The notes beneath the pieces are model-generated. The model ran no database searches. It was not told where the DNA came from and was given only the letters and a program-made list of their open reading frames with translations. This document shows positions 42,845-55,696 of a DNA stretch of 64,000 bases, piece by piece. Location: contig JAIVEN010000013.1 of NCBI GenBank assembly GCA_026686845.1, positions 13,598,001 through 13,662,000 of the forward strand. Direction: 5' to 3'. Origin of the DNA: Adenanthera pavonina (taxonomy: Eukaryota; Streptophyta; Magnoliopsida; Fabales; Fabaceae). Every line of letters starts with the position of its first letter. Within the stretch, counting starts at the first letter, position 1. The translations under genes and the position numbers were made by a program.

Positions 42845-43128
42845 TATCATTTTAGCCAAGTTTTTCACTAACCTAAAAACCTATGTACACAATCCTTGTA
42901 AGAGATGCTCATACCTTGCTAGTCTGGTGTTTGTGACATGAATTGAAGAACTCTCGTGGCCATTGCCATTCACCATTCCGGTTCCCATCGACGTTCGTCG
43001 TTCTTGTTGCCATTCACCATTTTGTTCTTATTTGCAATTCCATCTGTGAGTTTTATTTTCCATTTTGTTCTTTGCATTCTAGTTCTATGAGTGGTAGTGT
43101 CAAAGGGGTTGAAATGTATAAATAAGAG
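42845..43128 (+). repeat. Inverted-repeat arm X (partner 41108-41440)
   Basis: It reads ATTTTAGCCAAGTTTTTCAC through TCTATGAGTGGTAGTGTCAA. It is the inverted partner of 41108-41440 and is followed after a short gap by the second direct repeat. Confidence 0.8.
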
Positions 43129-43141
43129 TAATAAAATGAAG

Positions 43142-43970
43142 AAGTTTGGTAAATTTCTATTTCTGTATGTTCCATGCTGCATCTGATTCAGTTCAGGGTG
43201 TATCTAGTGCATTTCTTCAAGTATCAAGAAAAAAAATATATGGCAGGGGTGCATGTACAGCTATGCAGTACGCGTATCCATATCATATACAAGCTGATAC
43301 AAGTATGGCACTATTTTAGCCATATCCGTGCTTCATAGGATTTTGCCTTAGGCCTTGAAGTTGCTTAGCACGGACCTATTTAAAGGTTCCATAAAACTTG
43401 GGTTAGAAAGCAGCTCTCTCAGAGTTTCAAAAAGTCCTTTGCAACACGTGGCGAAATGAAGTGTTTCATTCTGAATATTTAATATCCATATTTTTCAAAA
43501 TAATTCTATGATGTATTTTTTTTAAAAAAATAAAAAATAACTATTTTCCGATAAAAAATCACCACAATATCTTTTGAGAATTTATATAGTTTTTAAAATT
43601 TTTAATTTTCCTAATCATTCACATAGTCTCTTAAATATTTCATTTAACTACATTAGAATTTTTTATGAAAGTTTATATAGTTTTTGAATTTAATTGGTGT
43701 TTTGATATCAAATTTACAATTTCAAATTGAAGTTAAACACATAAAATTTGATATTGAGTTTATTGTTAAAGCATATATGTTTTCTATTTTATAAAAACTA
43801 GAAGTAAAGCTCATGGGTTGCATAGGATGCATTTAATTTCGCATTCATTTGTTTCCTCTTAGAGAAATTGGATCATTGTCAGTATTAACTACCTTTATAT
43901 ATTTTATAAAAAACAATTTTTTATCTTAAATATTTAAGATATACATCAAGAAAGATTATCTTATAAAATC
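43142..43970 (+). repeat. Direct repeat copy 2 (partner 41449-42247)
   Basis: It starts AAGTTTGGTAAATTTCTATT, offset 1693 bp from copy 1. It has an extra short segment near 43770-43830 relative to copy 1. Both copies sit immediately 3' of an X arm although the arms are inverted relative to each other. Confidence 0.85.
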
Positions 43971-44439
43971 AACGCCTTTATTTAAGAAACACAATTTTAT
44001 AAAATCAGCACCTTTATTTATTATTTTTTGTTCTTTTTTATCCTTGAACATCAGTATTGATGTTTCATCATGATTGATCACAAGATAATAATTATTGTTT
44101 CTTTAGTTATGGTTAGTTCAAAGGGCAATTTTTTCAATATAGTGATTGTTATTTAAAGATCATGTATATGTTCCTTACAAAATATTTTTTTATCCGCACT
44201 AATTCCATTTATTTTGAAAGTAAATTAACAATGATTACTGATCAACTGCCACATTCATAGTTCTTAAAGAGGGCACCAAAGTCAAATTACCTCATTACAG
44301 TAAACATGAGGTACATGATTACCTCATTCTAAGAAGTGCTGTCAAATTGACATAAGTGATTTTTATAGTTTGAAACAATTCTGGATGAATTTGTTTATGT
44401 TTGATTATTTACAAATTAGCTAATACCTTATGATGATAT
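43971..44439. other. Intergenic DNA, nothing recognised
   Basis: Only AT-rich sequence is seen. The last five bases, GATAT (44435-44439), are one copy of the target duplication of the next solo LTR. Confidence 0.4.
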
Positions 44440-47399
44440 TGTTAGAATAGCTAGCTTCCTAAGATGAGGTGAATTGGGAAGTTGAAAATTTTTTTGCAAA
44501 AACATAAATTTACAGTGAAAGCAAAAGTTTGCAGAAAAATAAAGTGCAATAAAAATGAAAGTAACTGCAAGGTAAGGGAAGAGAGGACTGAGAAATTTAT
44601 CCTGGTTTGGTCTGATCCACTTGACCTACGCCCGGTCCCCAAGTCACCACTTGTGATTTTCACTATCTGCAAGGATTTAATGGGCTCCTTGCAATGCCTC
44701 AGTACAACTTGGTGTTCTATTCTAAGAACACTCAATTTCTATACTCTGTATTCTTACAAAGTATTTCCCACTTCCCTTTATGACTCCCCTCTTAAAGAAT
44801 CCTTCTTATAGATGAAGAAAACATTTTTATATAGAATATAAACTCTCTAAATTAGAGTAGAAATAAAAGTTGAAGTACAATAAATGAAGTATGAGAGTAA
44901 AAAGTTGACTTAGAAATTTAACAGAGTTTTACACAGACAAGATTAAATTTATTACCCACAACTTCAAATAAAGTTTTGTTTATAGATTTGTGCCTTAACT
45001 AGTCGTTAGACACAAGATCTAGCTGTTAGAAATATTAACTAATGGTTACTCTACAGAAATAACCATTCACCAATTGCATTTAATGAGTTTTGTTAGGTTT
45101 GTTGCCTTCCCAAGTGGGGATGAATTGAGAAGATTAAAAATATTCTACAAAAGTGTAAGAGAGCAGTGAAAGTAAGAGTGACAGAAAAACACAGCATAAA
45201 ATATAATAAAGTGAAAAGCAAGGTAAGGGAAGAGAAGACACAAATATTTCTCCTAGTTCAGTCTCTTTCTCTTGACCTACTTCCAGTCCTCAAGCTACCA
45301 CTTGAGATTTTTCACTATCTTGCAAGAATTTGGTGGGCTCCTTGTAATGCCACAGTACAACTCTATGCTCTGTTCCAAGAGCTTATAGTTTCTCTCTTTG
45401 TACTTTATCTTAGTGCTTCCCAAATCCCTTGTAAAATCCCCTCACAAGAATATCTATCTTTCAGATGAAGATAAGATTATTTATAGTAAGTGAACTTTCT
45501 AATTTAGAGTAAATATGATAGTTGAAGTACAAAGTAAGAAGTTTGTGAGAGCAGAAGGTTTTGACTAAAGAATTTGGCAGAGTTTCAGTATGTACAATGT
45601 AAAATGGTTGCCCATACTTTCAAATGAAGTTCTATTTATAAATCTATGTCTTAACTATATATTAGAGACAAGATCTAGCCGTTAGAGACGTTACCCAATG
45701 GTTACTTTGCAAAACTATCCGTTCACCAACCACATTTAATGAGTCTGACATCCAAAGTTCAAATTTTGGGGTGTCAACAGAAAAATTTCACAAAGACCAT
45801 AAGCTAAAGACTTTAACGTTGAATTTTGAAGTTCATCTATTCTAAAGCAAAATTCAAATTTTCATCTTTGACAAATATTTTCATGTTAGAACATACGAAT
45901 TTTCAAGTTTAAAGGTCTTCTGGTGAGTGTAAACAGTTGTTCTATATTGCTACAGTGCCTTCGAAGTTCGAATTTCGGTGCTCAAAATTCTTTTGTCAGT
46001 GAGCAACTCAATATGACACAAAAGTTCTTCTTTTCGAAATTCAAATTTTCAAATACCAAAGTTCGTCTGTCAGAGGACTGACTTGGAAGTCTTTTTAAAC
46101 TTTACTTTCAGATGAACTTTGACATATATTCAGATGAATTTTTCATTTTTCACAGTTTGTGTTTTACCCAAAATTTGAATTTTCAAAGGCTAAAATTCAT
46201 CTCTCAGAGGAATCTCTTTTCAGACTTACATATTTTCAATCCGGAATTCGAATTTTAGTTATCAAAATTGGAATTTTCAAAGTAACATATCAAGTTTAAC
46301 ACTTCGAAATTCATCTGTTAATGAGTATTTTTCAAATATGTCATAAGTTAACATAGGATTTATTGAAAAACACATTTTAAAAACATTTAGGTGAAGAATC
46401 AAAGCCTTTTACTCATGTGAATATAGTAAAAAATCCTACAAACTAATTTTGTTCTCAATTCTTCCTGGATTTCTTCACTTGAGATATCTTGTACACTTTT
46501 GATATCTTCCTTCCAAGCTCTAGTTGGTTTGGAATCATAAAAAACACTTGATTCTAACATGACAAAATTTGAATTTTAGGTGTCAAAAAACAAATTTCGT
46601 AGAGATAGAAGGTTAAGGATTTCGATGTTCAACTTCAACATTCGTCTGTTCAAGAATGAAATTCAAATTTTGAGTTTGTTAAAATTATCACATGTTAGAA
46701 CATACAAATTTTCATACCAAAAGTGCATCTGTTGAGTTTGAACAATTATTTCATATTTTCACAGTGTACTCAAAATTTGAATTTTGGAATCTGAAATTCA
46801 TCTATCATAGACTTGTTCAATATGATACAAAAGTTCTCCTCTTTGAAATTCAAATTTTGAGTTCTAAAATTTGTCTATCAGAGCCATGCTCTTATTGGAC
46901 TTAAAAGTTCTGGTTTTGAAATTTGCATTTTAAAGTTTAAAGTTTGTTTGTCAGAGAGGGTGATTTTGACATCTCTTTGAACTGCACCAATATTCGAATT
47001 TGACTGAGCTTTAGATGAATTTTGCATATATTTACTAACGATACTTAGTTTGAAATTCTAATTTCATAATTGAAATTCGTTTGTCAGAGATGAAACCTCT
47101 GCATATTCGAATTTCTTCAAGCAAAGTTCGAATTTTGCACAAAATACACATGAGTCAGTATTTTTCAAAACTAACACATACTAACATAGGATATCTTCCA
47201 AATAACACATTTAGATGTTGTGGTAACTTAAGAGAAGTAAGATCAAAGCTTTTTACCCAGATTACAAGAGTAGAAATCCTAAAAACTAAGTCTTCTCATG
47301 TTCTTTTTTGGATTTCTTCACTTGATCCTTTCACATTCCTTTGATATTCTCCTTTCTAAACTCTAATTGTTTGGAATCATCAAAACTTTTGATTCAATA
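44440..47399 (-). mobile_element. Sirevirus-type solo LTR (outer), interrupted by another LTR
   Basis: Read on the minus strand it runs from TATTGAATCAAAAG (47399) to CTAGCTATTCTAACA (44440). Perfect 5-bp target duplications, GATAT at 44435-44439 and 47400-47404, show that it is a solo LTR left by recombination. Without the nested insert its length is about 1491 bp, as for the A and B LTRs. The U3 shows the degenerate CAGACGAA / AAATTCGAA array (46560-47130). Confidence 0.9.
45091..46559 (-). mobile_element. Sirevirus-type LTR nested inside the solo LTR
   Basis: The minus strand runs from TGTTAGAATCAAGTG (46559) to GGCAACAAACCTAACA (45091), 1469 bp and closest to the element A LTR. TATAAATAG is on the minus strand near 45637. 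It interrupts the outer LTR at the equivalent of TTTGACATG. I could not find a clean 5-bp duplication; the flanks are AGTTT and TGACA. No internal sequence is attached, so it is another solo LTR. Confidence 0.85.
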
Positions 47400-47404
47400 G
47401 ATAT

Positions 47405-47837
47405 CTTATTTTCTTTGCTCAAGAGAATAAAAAACAGAGAGTCTTATATTTCCAATCTTTTTCATCATACACAAAAACTTCATATAGAAGGCTTCTCTGA
47501 TAGAACTTTGCTCTAATGAAACTGAACTCTTCATTTGCTATTAAACGAAGTATATGCAACTAAAAATTAAAAGTCTTAGCATTCTTTTGATTGTGTCATG
47601 GTGAAAGAATTGAGTAAGCATGAAACTTTAAAGGTCATTTTTATACATATCTTTATTCATAATAGTTGAACAAATTTCTTTATTCATATGCTTACCATCT
47701 TGGTCTTTTAAGTTATCATATGTGTTTGAAGGAAGGAAAGGTAATGGAGGGATTCACCTGTTAAATTTCTGCACTTTTGTGTAACTATGGCATTAATATC
47801 AATGAGCCATCTTGCACTTCCTTAAGTAGTTCACTTT
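47405..47837. other. Intergenic DNA with a diverged segmental repeat
   Basis: No gene is recognised. Positions about 47660-47806 (AGTTGAACAAATTTCTTTAT through CTATGGCATTAATATCAAT) recur at 53195-53335 in the same orientation. With the further match after the next solo LTR this forms a duplicated host segment. Confidence 0.75.
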
Positions 47838-49367
47838 TGTTGAATTAGAAGTTTTAATGATTCTAAACAACTAGAGTTTAAAAAAGAGAATATCAAAGGA
47901 GTATGAAAGAATAAAGTGAAGAAATCTAGTGAAAAATAAGTGAAGATTTAGTTTTTAGGATTTCTCACTATGTACACTGGGTAAAAAGCTTTGATTCTTA
48001 CTTATTTATATTACCATAGTACTTAAACGAGTTATTTCATAGTTATCCAATGTTAGTATGTGTTAAAATTGAGTAATATTAGCTAACAGACGAATTTTGT
48101 ATTTGACTCATGTTTATTTTGTGTAAAATTTGAACTTTGCTTGGTGAAATTTGAAGTTACAGAGTTGTTATCTCTGACAAACAAATTCTAGTTCAGAAAT
48201 TGGAATTTCGGGCTAAGCATAGTTAGTAAAATTGTGCAAAATTTGTACGAAATTTGGTCAAAATGTGAATGTTGGAGAAGACCAAAGTGAGTTCAATATC
48301 ACTATCTTGACAGACGAACTTTGAACTTCAAAGTATGAGTTTTAAAATGAGAACTTGTAAGTCTTGTTAGAGCATACCTTTGATAGACAAACTTTATAGT
48401 TCAAAATTCAAATTTCATTGAGAACTTTTGTACCATGTTAAACATGCCTCTGATAGACGAATTTCAGCTTATGAAATTTAAATTTCGAATAGACTATGAA
48501 AACTTGAGACAACTGTTAAAACTTAATAGATGTACTTTCAATATGAAAATTCACGTGATCTAACATGAGATATCTTTGACCAACTTGAAATTCAAATGTT
48601 ACATTTGAACATACGAATTTTAAAATTCAACATTAAAGTCTTTAATTTTTTGTCTCTTTGAAATTCATTTGTTGAACCTTAAAATTTAAATTTTGGTGTG
48701 TCAGACTATTAAATACGGTTGGTGAATGGTTATATTTATAGAGTAACCATTGGTTAAAGTCTCTAATGGCTAGATCTTGTAACTAACGACTAGTTAAGTC
48801 ACAAATATATAAATAGAACTACATTTGAAGTTGGGGATAATGAATTTAAGTCTGTCTTTGCCAAAACTCTGTTGAATTTATCAGACAAAGCTTTCTCACT
48901 CACATACTGTATTTATTGTACCATAACTTTCAAATCTACTATTTTAGAGAGTATTCATTTTGTGTAAAATTTTTTTTTATCTGAAAGAAAGATTCTTTGT
49001 GAAATGAATCACAAAAAGTATTGGAAAACACTTATTAGAGTGTTGAGTGAAAATTTTTAGTGTTCTTAAAACAAAGCACGTGTATTATACTAAGACATTA
49101 CAAGGAGCTTGTTTAATTCTTGTTGAAAGTGAAATTGTTGATAATGAAAATCTCAAGTGGTGGCTTGAGCAATGGATGTATGTTAAGTGGATTGGACTGA
49201 ATTAGGATAAATCTTTGCATCTTCTCCTCTCTTATCTTACATTTATATTTAATTTCATTGTACTCTCTTTTTCTGCAAGTTTTTGCTTTCACTATTAAAT
49301 TGTGTTTTGCAGAAAAATCTTAAATTTCCCAATTCACCCTCTTTTTGGGAAGCCAGTATTCCTAACA
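47838..49367 (+). mobile_element. Sirevirus-type solo LTR
   Basis: It runs from TGTTGAATTAGAAG to CAGTATTCCTAACA, 1530 bp, flanked by ACTTT (47833-47837) and ACTCT (49368-49372), one mismatch. A TATA box is at 48808-48816 and the motif array at about 48075-48700. No internal region is attached. Confidence 0.88.
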
Positions 49368-49372
49368 ACTCT

Positions 49373-50217
49373 GTCCTTCCATTTCATCATCAATTTACAA
49401 TGCTTATACCTAATGAAGTAGAATAGAGGGAAGCTCTAAGACTAAGCAAGTGTTTAGATTCTAAATATAAGTTAATTATTTAAATGCTATTTCCTACAAA
49501 AGAAAAACAAAAGAAGTTACTACAATTTTCCTAGAAAATTACACAATAAATTATAAGGTCCATTTTGGTTCAGACAAAATGTTTAAGTTGTTACTTTCAT
49601 ATTAAATTGGAACAAAGAGTTTTGTACTCATCCTAATTTTCCATCAATGCCAAAAGAATAAATTTCCTAGCATCCAACATTGCAACGGATGTAAATATAG
49701 GAAATTTGATAGTACTCCTTTACTTTTTTCATACTAGGTCACTTTTTATGTTTGCCATTTTCCACCACCTACTGTAGAAGCTATCCCTATATTTTTCCAC
49801 TCTTCTTTGAACATGAAATGCTTCCTCCATTTTCTTGATTTGGTCCACTCATTTGTTGCAAATGCCAGTTATAATGTGACCGTTCACTATTTCATCCTCC
49901 TCTTGTTTTTTCGCTTAAACACCTAAAAAATATTTCCTCATTTTAGTGACACACAAAATTATGTATAGAAATTCAAACTATATGGCAAGATACTATGCTC
50001 AAAGTAGCCTAGTGTGTTCTATTGAAATTCAAAGAAATAAAAGTAAAGAATCATATAAAAAATTCTAGGGATTGTATATATTATTCATCCCCCTATCTAA
50101 GCAAGCATCATACTAAGATAGTGCAAGAATACTTAAAATATGAATCTACTCAATGTAAGTAATAATACCTATGAATTAAATAAAATAACTAAAACCTAAT
50201 ACTAAAGTATAAAAATA
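49373..50217. other. Intergenic DNA with a second segmental-repeat block
   Basis: No gene is seen. Positions about 49445-49680 (AGCAAGTGTTTAGATTCTAA, AGTTAATTATTT, AAGAATAAATTTCCTAGCAT) match 53473-53730 in the same orientation. AAATA at 50213-50217 is the left target duplication of the next element. Confidence 0.7.
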
Positions 50218-53083
50218 TGTAATATCTTACTTTTATCTATATTTTTTCATATATTATAGTATGTATAATGTCCAATTAGCTCATATTAAGAGCTCGAACC
50301 ATTAATAGAAGCAAAATATTTAAATAAAAAAAATGTGGTACTATTCATTTGATTCTCCAGTTTTCTGGACAAATTTTGAAAAATCATAACTTAATCCAAA
50401 AAAATCATATCAATGTGGTTCAAGTCTCTAAATGAATCTAGAAACATGATATATAAGATATAAATATGAAAACTTCCTTTAACCTGAACACTTCATTCAG
50501 TTTATTGCTCAAACTTACACTGTCCAAATGGTCATTTCTCTCTTTTTCAGGATTTTGGCCGTAATTTTAAAAATTCACATCTAACTCTGTACTAAGCCAA
50601 ATTATGTAATATATATACCATTGGAAAGATATATATGTCTACTTACCTTCATATGTTTCTTATACATTTATTTAGTCTAGACAAGGCACAGCATCAATTT
50701 GAATCACAAGGGATTAGAACATCACTTTTTCTAGAACAGTTTTGGGAATACTTGCATATCTCTCATTGTATAGCTCCAATTGAACTCAAACCAGTGGAAT
50801 ATTAACCTCAAAAGATAAATATTTTCATAAATATAAACCCATGAATTTTTAGAGCTCTGTACAATTTTATATCACTTTTCAAAAAGAAGTAATATATTCA
50901 GTAAAATTCGCAGCCTTCACATCACTATCCAGTTTTGAACCTGAACTTTAAAATTTCACTATAAATCATACATGTATCCAAATTACATGTTCTTTAGCTC
51001 ATTGGAAAGCTTGTTCTCTCTAGTTTCAGAGAATATATAACACTTGACTTAATTTCCTTGTTTCAGTCAAAAAATATTGACTTTACTTTTATTGCTACAA
51101 AATAAACTTCTAGCAATATAACATGGCAAAGTAGACTTCATAACAAACTCACATGATCATTCCATGTTTCAAATCCATGCCAAACATTTCATAATGCTCA
51201 TAAGAACATAATAGTACAAGGATACAGATCCATATGCATATACATAATTTTTATACATTATTTCAAAATATGGAATCATAGCTTGAAATTATCATCAAGT
51301 ATCATTCTCTCTTTGAATCTCTTTGGCTCCTTGATCTCCTTGACATTGCTTGTGCTTATCATTTGGGATACTTGAGGGGATGAGATTGGGGGCAATCTCA
51401 GTAGCAAGTTATATTTCATGCAATTATGTCAATCATGTCAAATAACTCACATTTGATCACATTTAACCACATAAATCATATTTAAACAATAAATTGCCAC
51501 ATTGGTAAAAAAAAATTTGGCAGCATAACGGCTTAGAAAATGGATATCCCAGGGAGTAAAACCCCTCATTTTACAGCCAAGACCAATCAAAGAAATCACA
51601 ATTGCAATATGGTAACATAATTTAATCATGAAAAGACAATGAAAGAACATAAAGTAAGAATATGAAACTTAGCTACCTTGAAGCATTCCTTTGGCTCTTC
51701 ATCTTTAAACCAAAGCTTCCTCTAGTTTTCCCAAGCTTCCTCAAGTCCCTAAACATCATTTAACACATGCTCAAGCCACTGATTTCATGGCTAATCACAA
51801 AAAGCTCTCATAAAACTCTTGAAACTTTGAGCCAACCTTTGTCTTTAAGGTTTTTCATCATGGGGAATTCATTTTTTCCATCAAATTAATGAAATTCCAA
51901 CCTTAAGACACTCAAATGATCTGGCCGAAAATCTACTCCAAAGGAAAAAGAATGGTTTTTTCACAAACTTGCCAAAACATACCATACTTGTTTCCTTCAG
52001 TAAAATCTCGTCCTTTCTCTTAATTTTATGGTTTAAAAACAACTTTCCTTCCCATTAATCATGCTTGGCCATATTAGAACAGTGGATGAAGGAGAGAAAA
52101 TTTCAAGAGAACTAACTCATAGAGCTTAGAAACTATACTAGAACACTTAAAGAACACAAGATGTTTGCCTACCAATTTTCCTTGCTTTTCTTCCTTATTT
52201 TTTCTTCTCTTTTTCTTTCCTCCTTCACCCCACGTAGCCTCCCTTTCTTTCACCTTTGCTGTAGCTTCTCTTCCCCCTTTCCAAGTGTCCAAAACATCCA
52301 ACTTGAGGGGGTATAAATAAAAGATGTCAACCAATGAAATCATGCCACCAAAACTTCTTGATTTTTCTTGCAAATTCATGAAAATAATAAATTAATGCTA
52401 TTTTGTCATGTGCAGCTTGAGGAGCACGAAATAAGGAGTATTTTGCTTCAAAAATATTGTACTTTTATTTATCCAGATATATCTTGAACCGATCTGGATA
52501 AATAAAGCTACTTTAGCAATATATTTTACTATTATTGAGATACTAATTATAATTATATTGGGATATAAAATCACCATAATATACTTATCCCAATTGGTCC
52601 AAATATAAGACCCACACATTTTTCTTGAATGAATACTGCCTCTTCTTGCAGTCCAGACTGACCTTTATTGGGTAAGACATTAATATTAAATCATAATTAC
52701 ACAATAAATATTATTTTGATCTTAATAAATTTCATACTATATTCCATTGGTCTTAGCTCATTGAGATTTTCATTTTGACTATAATTTTTCTTATTTCCAA
52801 AAATACCCTTGACTCGGGGTAAATTTATAATTTTTAAAACTTTCAGGTCATTAGGTGTAATTTTTGCCAAAATATTTGACTTATCTCCCTCCACGTGAAT
52901 TCTTATCTACTTGGGGACAAAATTGTCATTTCCATAATTTTTAGGGGCACAAATGTAATTTCTCATTTTTCCATCCAATCGGGAAAAATGACCTCTTTGC
53001 TCTACTTCACGCAAAACGATGTCTGTCCATTTTTACAAATTTCCTATGTATTTTTAGTTATTTAACATTTTAGAGGTGTTACA
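50218..53083 (-). mobile_element. Ty3/gypsy-like solo LTR, 2.87 kb
   Basis: On the minus strand it starts TGTAACACCTCTAAAATG (53083) and ends AAGATATTACA (50218), the TGTAACACC...ATTACA style of plant Ty3-type LTRs. Target duplications are perfect: AAATA at 50213-50217 and 53084-53088. The interior has no gag or pol. It contains sequence such as AGCTCATTGGAAAGCTTG, which I associate with plant Ty3 LTRs from general familiarity only. It is unrelated to the Sirevirus LTRs here. Confidence 0.75.
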
Positions 53084-53088
53084 AAATA

Positions 53089-53841
53089 AACGGCAAGAAA
53101 CTAGCAAATTAGTCCTTGCACACTTGAGGCAATATGATCATGCAAGAAGTAAATTAATCATCAGAAATCTGACAATAAGTTAACCAACCTATGCAGTATA
53201 GTTGAACAAATTTCTTTATTCATATGCTTACTAGCTTAGTCTTCTAAGCTATCATGTGTTTGAAGGAATGAAAGGTAATGGAGGAATTCACCTGTAAAAT
53301 TTCTACACTTTAGTGTAACTATGGCATTAATATCAATTGGCTGGAAAACCAAAATTGCAAAGCATTAACTCAATCTACAAATGAATTACAGGAGATTTTT
53401 GTTAATAATTTTAGAAATATTCTTACAAAGAAAAGCCCAAATGATTTGTTTTTATATGAAGATATTGAGAAGCAAGTGTCTAGACTCTAAATATGAGTTA
53501 ATTATTTGAATTCTATATTCTACAAAAGAAAAAGCTACCACCAAAAGCAAATATGAAGTTATTATCAAATTGCTAGAAAATAACACAACAAATTACGAGC
53601 TCCATTTTGGTTTAAACAAAATTTTAAGTTGTCATTTTCACATTAAATTAGAATAAAGAGAAATTTGAACCTTTTTTTTTTTTAATTTTCCATAAATTCC
53701 AAAAGAATAAATTTCCTAGCATCCGTAAATAGATATTTATCATGCATCCCATCCTAGAGTTGTCATTCCCCCTCGTTTATTTCCATATACAAATTAAAGT
53801 ATCTTAATGTTTTATGTTTCACACCAAATAAAAAAAAGTTG
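53089..53841. other. Intergenic DNA, second copy of the segmental repeat
   Basis: The blocks 53195-53335 and 53473-53730 repeat 47660-47806 and 49445-49680, with an unrelated or very diverged middle. No gene is found. Confidence 0.65.
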
Positions 53842-55365
53842 TGTTAGGATTGCTGGCTTCCTAAAATGGGAGGTGAATTGGAAAGTTCAAAATTTTTCTG
53901 CAAAAACACAAGTTCACAGTGAAAGCAAAAGCTTGTAGAAAAATAGAGTGCAATGAAAATAAATGTAAATGTAAGATAAGAGAAGAGAGGACTAAGAAAT
54001 TTATCTTAATTTGGTCCAATCCACTTGTCCAACGTCCAATGCTCAAGCCATCACTTGAGATTTTCTCTATTAACAAGAACTTAACAGGTTCCTTGTAATA
54101 TCTAAGTACAAGATACGTGTTCTATTCTTAGAACACTCAAATCTATCACTCAACACTCTTACAAGTATTTCCCAATGCCCTTTGTGATTCTCCACATAAA
54201 GAATCTTTCTTCCAAATGAAGAAAAGATTTTATACAAAATAGATACTCTCTAGAATAGAGTAGATATAAAAGTTAAGCCTCATTAAATAAAGTGAGTTGG
54301 TAAAAAGCTTTGACACAAAAATTTAGCTGAGTTATTGCATAGATGGATTAAATTCATTGCACACAACTTCAAATGAAGTTTTATTTATAGATTTATGACT
54401 TAATTAGTTGTTAGACACAAGATCTAACTGGTGGAAACTTTAACCAATAGTTGCTCTGTAGAAATAGCCATTTACCAGCCACATTTAATGCATTTGACAT
54501 GCCAAAATTTGAATTTTGGGGTTCAATAGATGAATTTCATAGACACAGAAGGTTAAAAGATTTTAACATTGAACTTCAACATTCTTTTGTTTAAATGTGA
54601 CATTCAAATTTTGAGTTTGTCAAAGATATCTCATGTTAGGACAAACGGATTTTCATATTGAAAGTGTATTTGTTGAGGTTAAATAGTTTGTCTCACATTT
54701 TTACAGTGCACTCAAAATTCGAATTTCACAATATGAAATTCATTTATTAGAGGCATGTTCAACATGATACAAAGGTTTTTATTTGTGAAATTCGAATGTT
54801 GAACTACAAAGTTCATCTGTCAGAGATATACTCTAATAAGACTCAGTAGTTCACAATTCAAAATTCGTACTTTGAAGTCCAAAGTTTGTCTATTAGAAGT
54901 AATGTAGTGAACTCATTTCAAGCTTCACCAATATTTGAATTTTGACTAAGTTTCATATGAATTTCATACACTTTCATCAATAATACTTAGCCCGAAATAT
55001 GAATTTCAGAATTGAAATTCATCTATCAGAGATAAAGCTTCTGTAACTTCAAATTTTACTAAGCAAAGTTTGAATTTTTCACAAAATAAGCATGAGTCAT
55101 ATACAAAATTCATCTGTTAGTTAGTATATTTCAATTTTAACATATACTAACATAGAATTACCTTGAAACAACACGTTTAAGTAATGTGGTAACATAAATA
55201 AGTAAGAATCAAAGCTTTTTATTAAGTGTACATAGTGAGAAATCCTAACAACTAAAACTTCACTTGTTATTCATAGGATTTCTTTACTTTATCTCTTCAT
55301 ACTCCTTTGATATTCTCCTTCTCAAGCTCTAGTTGTTTGAAATCATCAAAACTTCTAATTTAATA
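53842..55365 (-). repeat. Element D 3' LTR
   Basis: The minus strand runs from TATTAAATTAGAAG (55365) to CCAGCAATCCTAACA (53842), 1524 bp. It is followed rightwards by element D's internal sequence, so it is a real 3' LTR and not a solo LTR. TATAAATAAA is on the minus strand near 54390. Confidence 0.88.
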
Positions 55366-55384
55366 TTCTCCCCCCTTTTTAATG
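55366..55384 (-). promoter_or_regulatory. Element D polypurine tract
   Basis: The plus strand TTCTCCCCCCTTTTTAA is TTAAAAAGGGGGGAGAA on the element's strand, directly against its 3' LTR. A second tract, TTGAGGGGCAGC, is on the minus strand near 55440, as in element A. Confidence 0.8.
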
Positions 55385-55696
55385 ATGACAAAACAACTTA
55401 TAAACTGGATTAATATTTGGTTTTACTTCCAATAGCTGCCCCTCAACATATGTATTAAAATTCAAATATAAATATATCACATATATCAGAGTTGAAAATT
55501 TAGGAGAATAGAAAATGAAATGTGAAATAGGTTTCATCAATACAAACATGTTTAGTACAAAGATTCAACCAAATTCAAAAATTTACACCAACATGTAAAT
55601 TAACCATATAAAAGAAATATATCACAATGAAGTACAAAATCTTGCCAAGTCTTAAGGAGTTCTAAAAAGATCTAAGCTCTAAAGTTCTATAGCTTG

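Noticed and set aside
52074..52894. Minus-strand frames (101, 73 and 65 codons) inside the 2.87-kb Ty3-like LTR
   Set aside because: No recognisable domain, low complexity (KKKRKNKEEK), and located in an LTR.
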